Positions 63,364 through 64,000 of a stretch of 64,000 nucleotides of DNA are shown in pieces. The notes beneath the pieces are model-generated. The model was not told the DNA's origin. It saw nothing but the letters and a program-made list of their open reading frames with translations, and searched no databases. This DNA comes from Marivivens sp. (GTDB taxonomy: Bacteria > Pseudomonadota > Alphaproteobacteria > Rhodobacterales > Rhodobacteraceae): the NCBI GenBank assembly GCA_024642115.1, contig JAHEBU010000010.1, positions 1 through 64,000 on the forward strand. Reading direction: 5' to 3'. Both the position numbers and the translations under genes were made by a program. Every line of letters begins with the position of its first letter. The stretch's first letter is position 1.

Positions 63364-64000
63364 TCAGATGATCTCATCCTCATCGAACATCGGCTGCGCA
63401 TCGACCTGCTCGGCCAGGCTGACCACAGTCGCCTGATCCGCCGCATGAGGCAGGGTTGCGACGTGAAACAGGGCATCCCCTTCATTCACCACAGGCAGGT
63501 TCGTCCGCCCGACGATCATGCCCGGATCGGTGGCGACAACCTCGGTCTCGTTCTCGCCGAACGGGTCCGACAGAACTCCCAGAACATCCCCCACAGCCAC
63601 GATATCGCCCGACTGGCGAAACATCCGCAAAAGCCCCCCCGCAGGCGACCGCAACCATGTTGAATGGGTGCAAAAGATCGGCTTGACGGTCGGCTTCGGC
63701 ACGCCCTTCGATCCAATCATCCCCAAAGCCCGCATCACCCGCAGGATGCCCAGAACGCCAGTCCGCGCCCCGTATTCATCGAACCGCAGCCCCTCGCCCG
63801 CCTCATACAACAGCATGTCCACGCCCAGATGACTGGCGGCCAGTCGCAGCGACCCATCCCGCTGTTTGGACCGCAGGATCATCGGCGCGCCGAAAATCTC
63901 GGCCATCTCGACCAGCCGGGGCGACCCCGGGCTGACCCGGACCTGCGGCAGGTTGGTCCGCTGGATGGCGGCGGAATGCAGGTCGATCCCGAAATCCGAC
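63364..64000 (-). CDS. Succinylglutamate desuccinylase/aspartoacylase-family protein (5' end beyond the window)
   Basis: The visible 211 codons are the C-terminal part of a zinc carboxypeptidase-like AstE/AspA-family hydrolase. DFGIDLHSAAIQRTNLPQVR carries the family's metal-binding His and substrate Asn/Arg; MLLYEAGEGLRFDEYGAR holds the catalytic Glu. A beta-rich C-terminal module (GGLLRMFRQSGDIVAVGDVL, DPGMIVGRTNLPVVNEGDAL) follows. The frame is open to the window edge, so the true start is outside. It probably deacylates an N-acyl amino acid. Confidence 0.88.
   Translation of the reverse strand, partial: SDFGIDLHSAAIQRTNLPQVRVSPGSPRLVEMAEIFGAPMILRSKQRDGSLRLAASHLGVDMLLYEAGEGLRFDEYGARTGVLGILRVMRALGMIGSKGVPKPTVKPIFCTHSTWLRSPAGGLLRMFRQSGDIVAVGDVLGVLSDPFGENETEVVATDPGMIVGRTNLPVVNEGDALFHVATLPHAADQATVVSLAEQVDAQPMFDEDEII

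Overview
The window reads as a chromosomal segment of an alphaproteobacterium of the Rhodobacterales (Roseobacter/Rhodobacter group). GC is high (low-to-mid 60s percent by eye). Markers pointing there are the divergent RpoE-ChrR locus with its five-gene partner operon, DUF3035/BamF, DUF1674, DUF3775, the rsmB-heparinase-purH-lspA-M16 block, and the adjacent mutL-rmuC pair. I see no rRNA, CRISPR array, transposase or phage gene. One tRNA (Val, GAC) is present.

Layout. 1-510: no supported gene. 0.5-5.3 kb: msrPQ methionine sulfoxide repair, a FAS1-RTX secreted protein broken by an apparent frameshift, a second FAS1 protein, and an HExxH orphan. 5.3-8.9 kb: clpB and pyrF. 8.9-18 kb: small orphans including a tandem paralogous pair, NfeD/QmcA, a NUDIX enzyme, an Asp-box propeller, a ParB-like protein, DNA polymerase IV and a GNAT enzyme. 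18-31 kb: an ABC-F ATPase, an OFA transporter, N-formylglutamate amidohydrolase, tRNA-Val, rpmJ, a cluster of PPC, pseudocaspase and papain-like proteins, a DUF481 outer-membrane protein, a histidine phosphatase, a GST and a LYS1-type dehydrogenase. 31-37.4 kb: the singlet-oxygen-type RpoE-ChrR divergon. 37.4-49.4 kb: rmuC, mutL, paired M16 proteases, a BamF-like lipoprotein, lspA, purH, a heparinase II/III protein and rsmB, all on the minus strand. 49.5-59.5 kb: dapB, rbfA, truB, rpsO, pnp and several accessory secreted proteins. 59.5-60.6 kb: a low-GC two-gene cassette headed by a 27-bp-arm hairpin. 60.6-64 kb: SHOCT, dienelactone hydrolase, L,D-transpeptidase and a truncated succinylglutamate desuccinylase-family gene.

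How genes work together. RpoE and ChrR should form a sigma/zinc anti-sigma pair. A consensus-like promoter precedes rpoE, and a weaker divergent one precedes the FAD oxidase-DUF1365-MFS-DUF3833-SDR operon. LspA matures lipoproteins such as the BamF-like protein encoded just downstream. RbfA, TruB, RsmB, S15, L36 and PNPase serve translation and RNA turnover. MsrPQ and ClpB deal with protein damage.

Most unusual items: (1) the low-GC cassette at 59548-60597, whose upstream hairpin contains the ribosome-binding site of the first gene; (2) a caspase-fold protein that appears to lack both catalytic residues, beside a leaderless peptidoglycan-binding/papain-like protein; (3) the frameshifted FAS1-RTX gene; (4) the interruption of rpsO-pnp by a low-GC gene. 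All calls come from reading the sequence and remembered family features; no database search was run.
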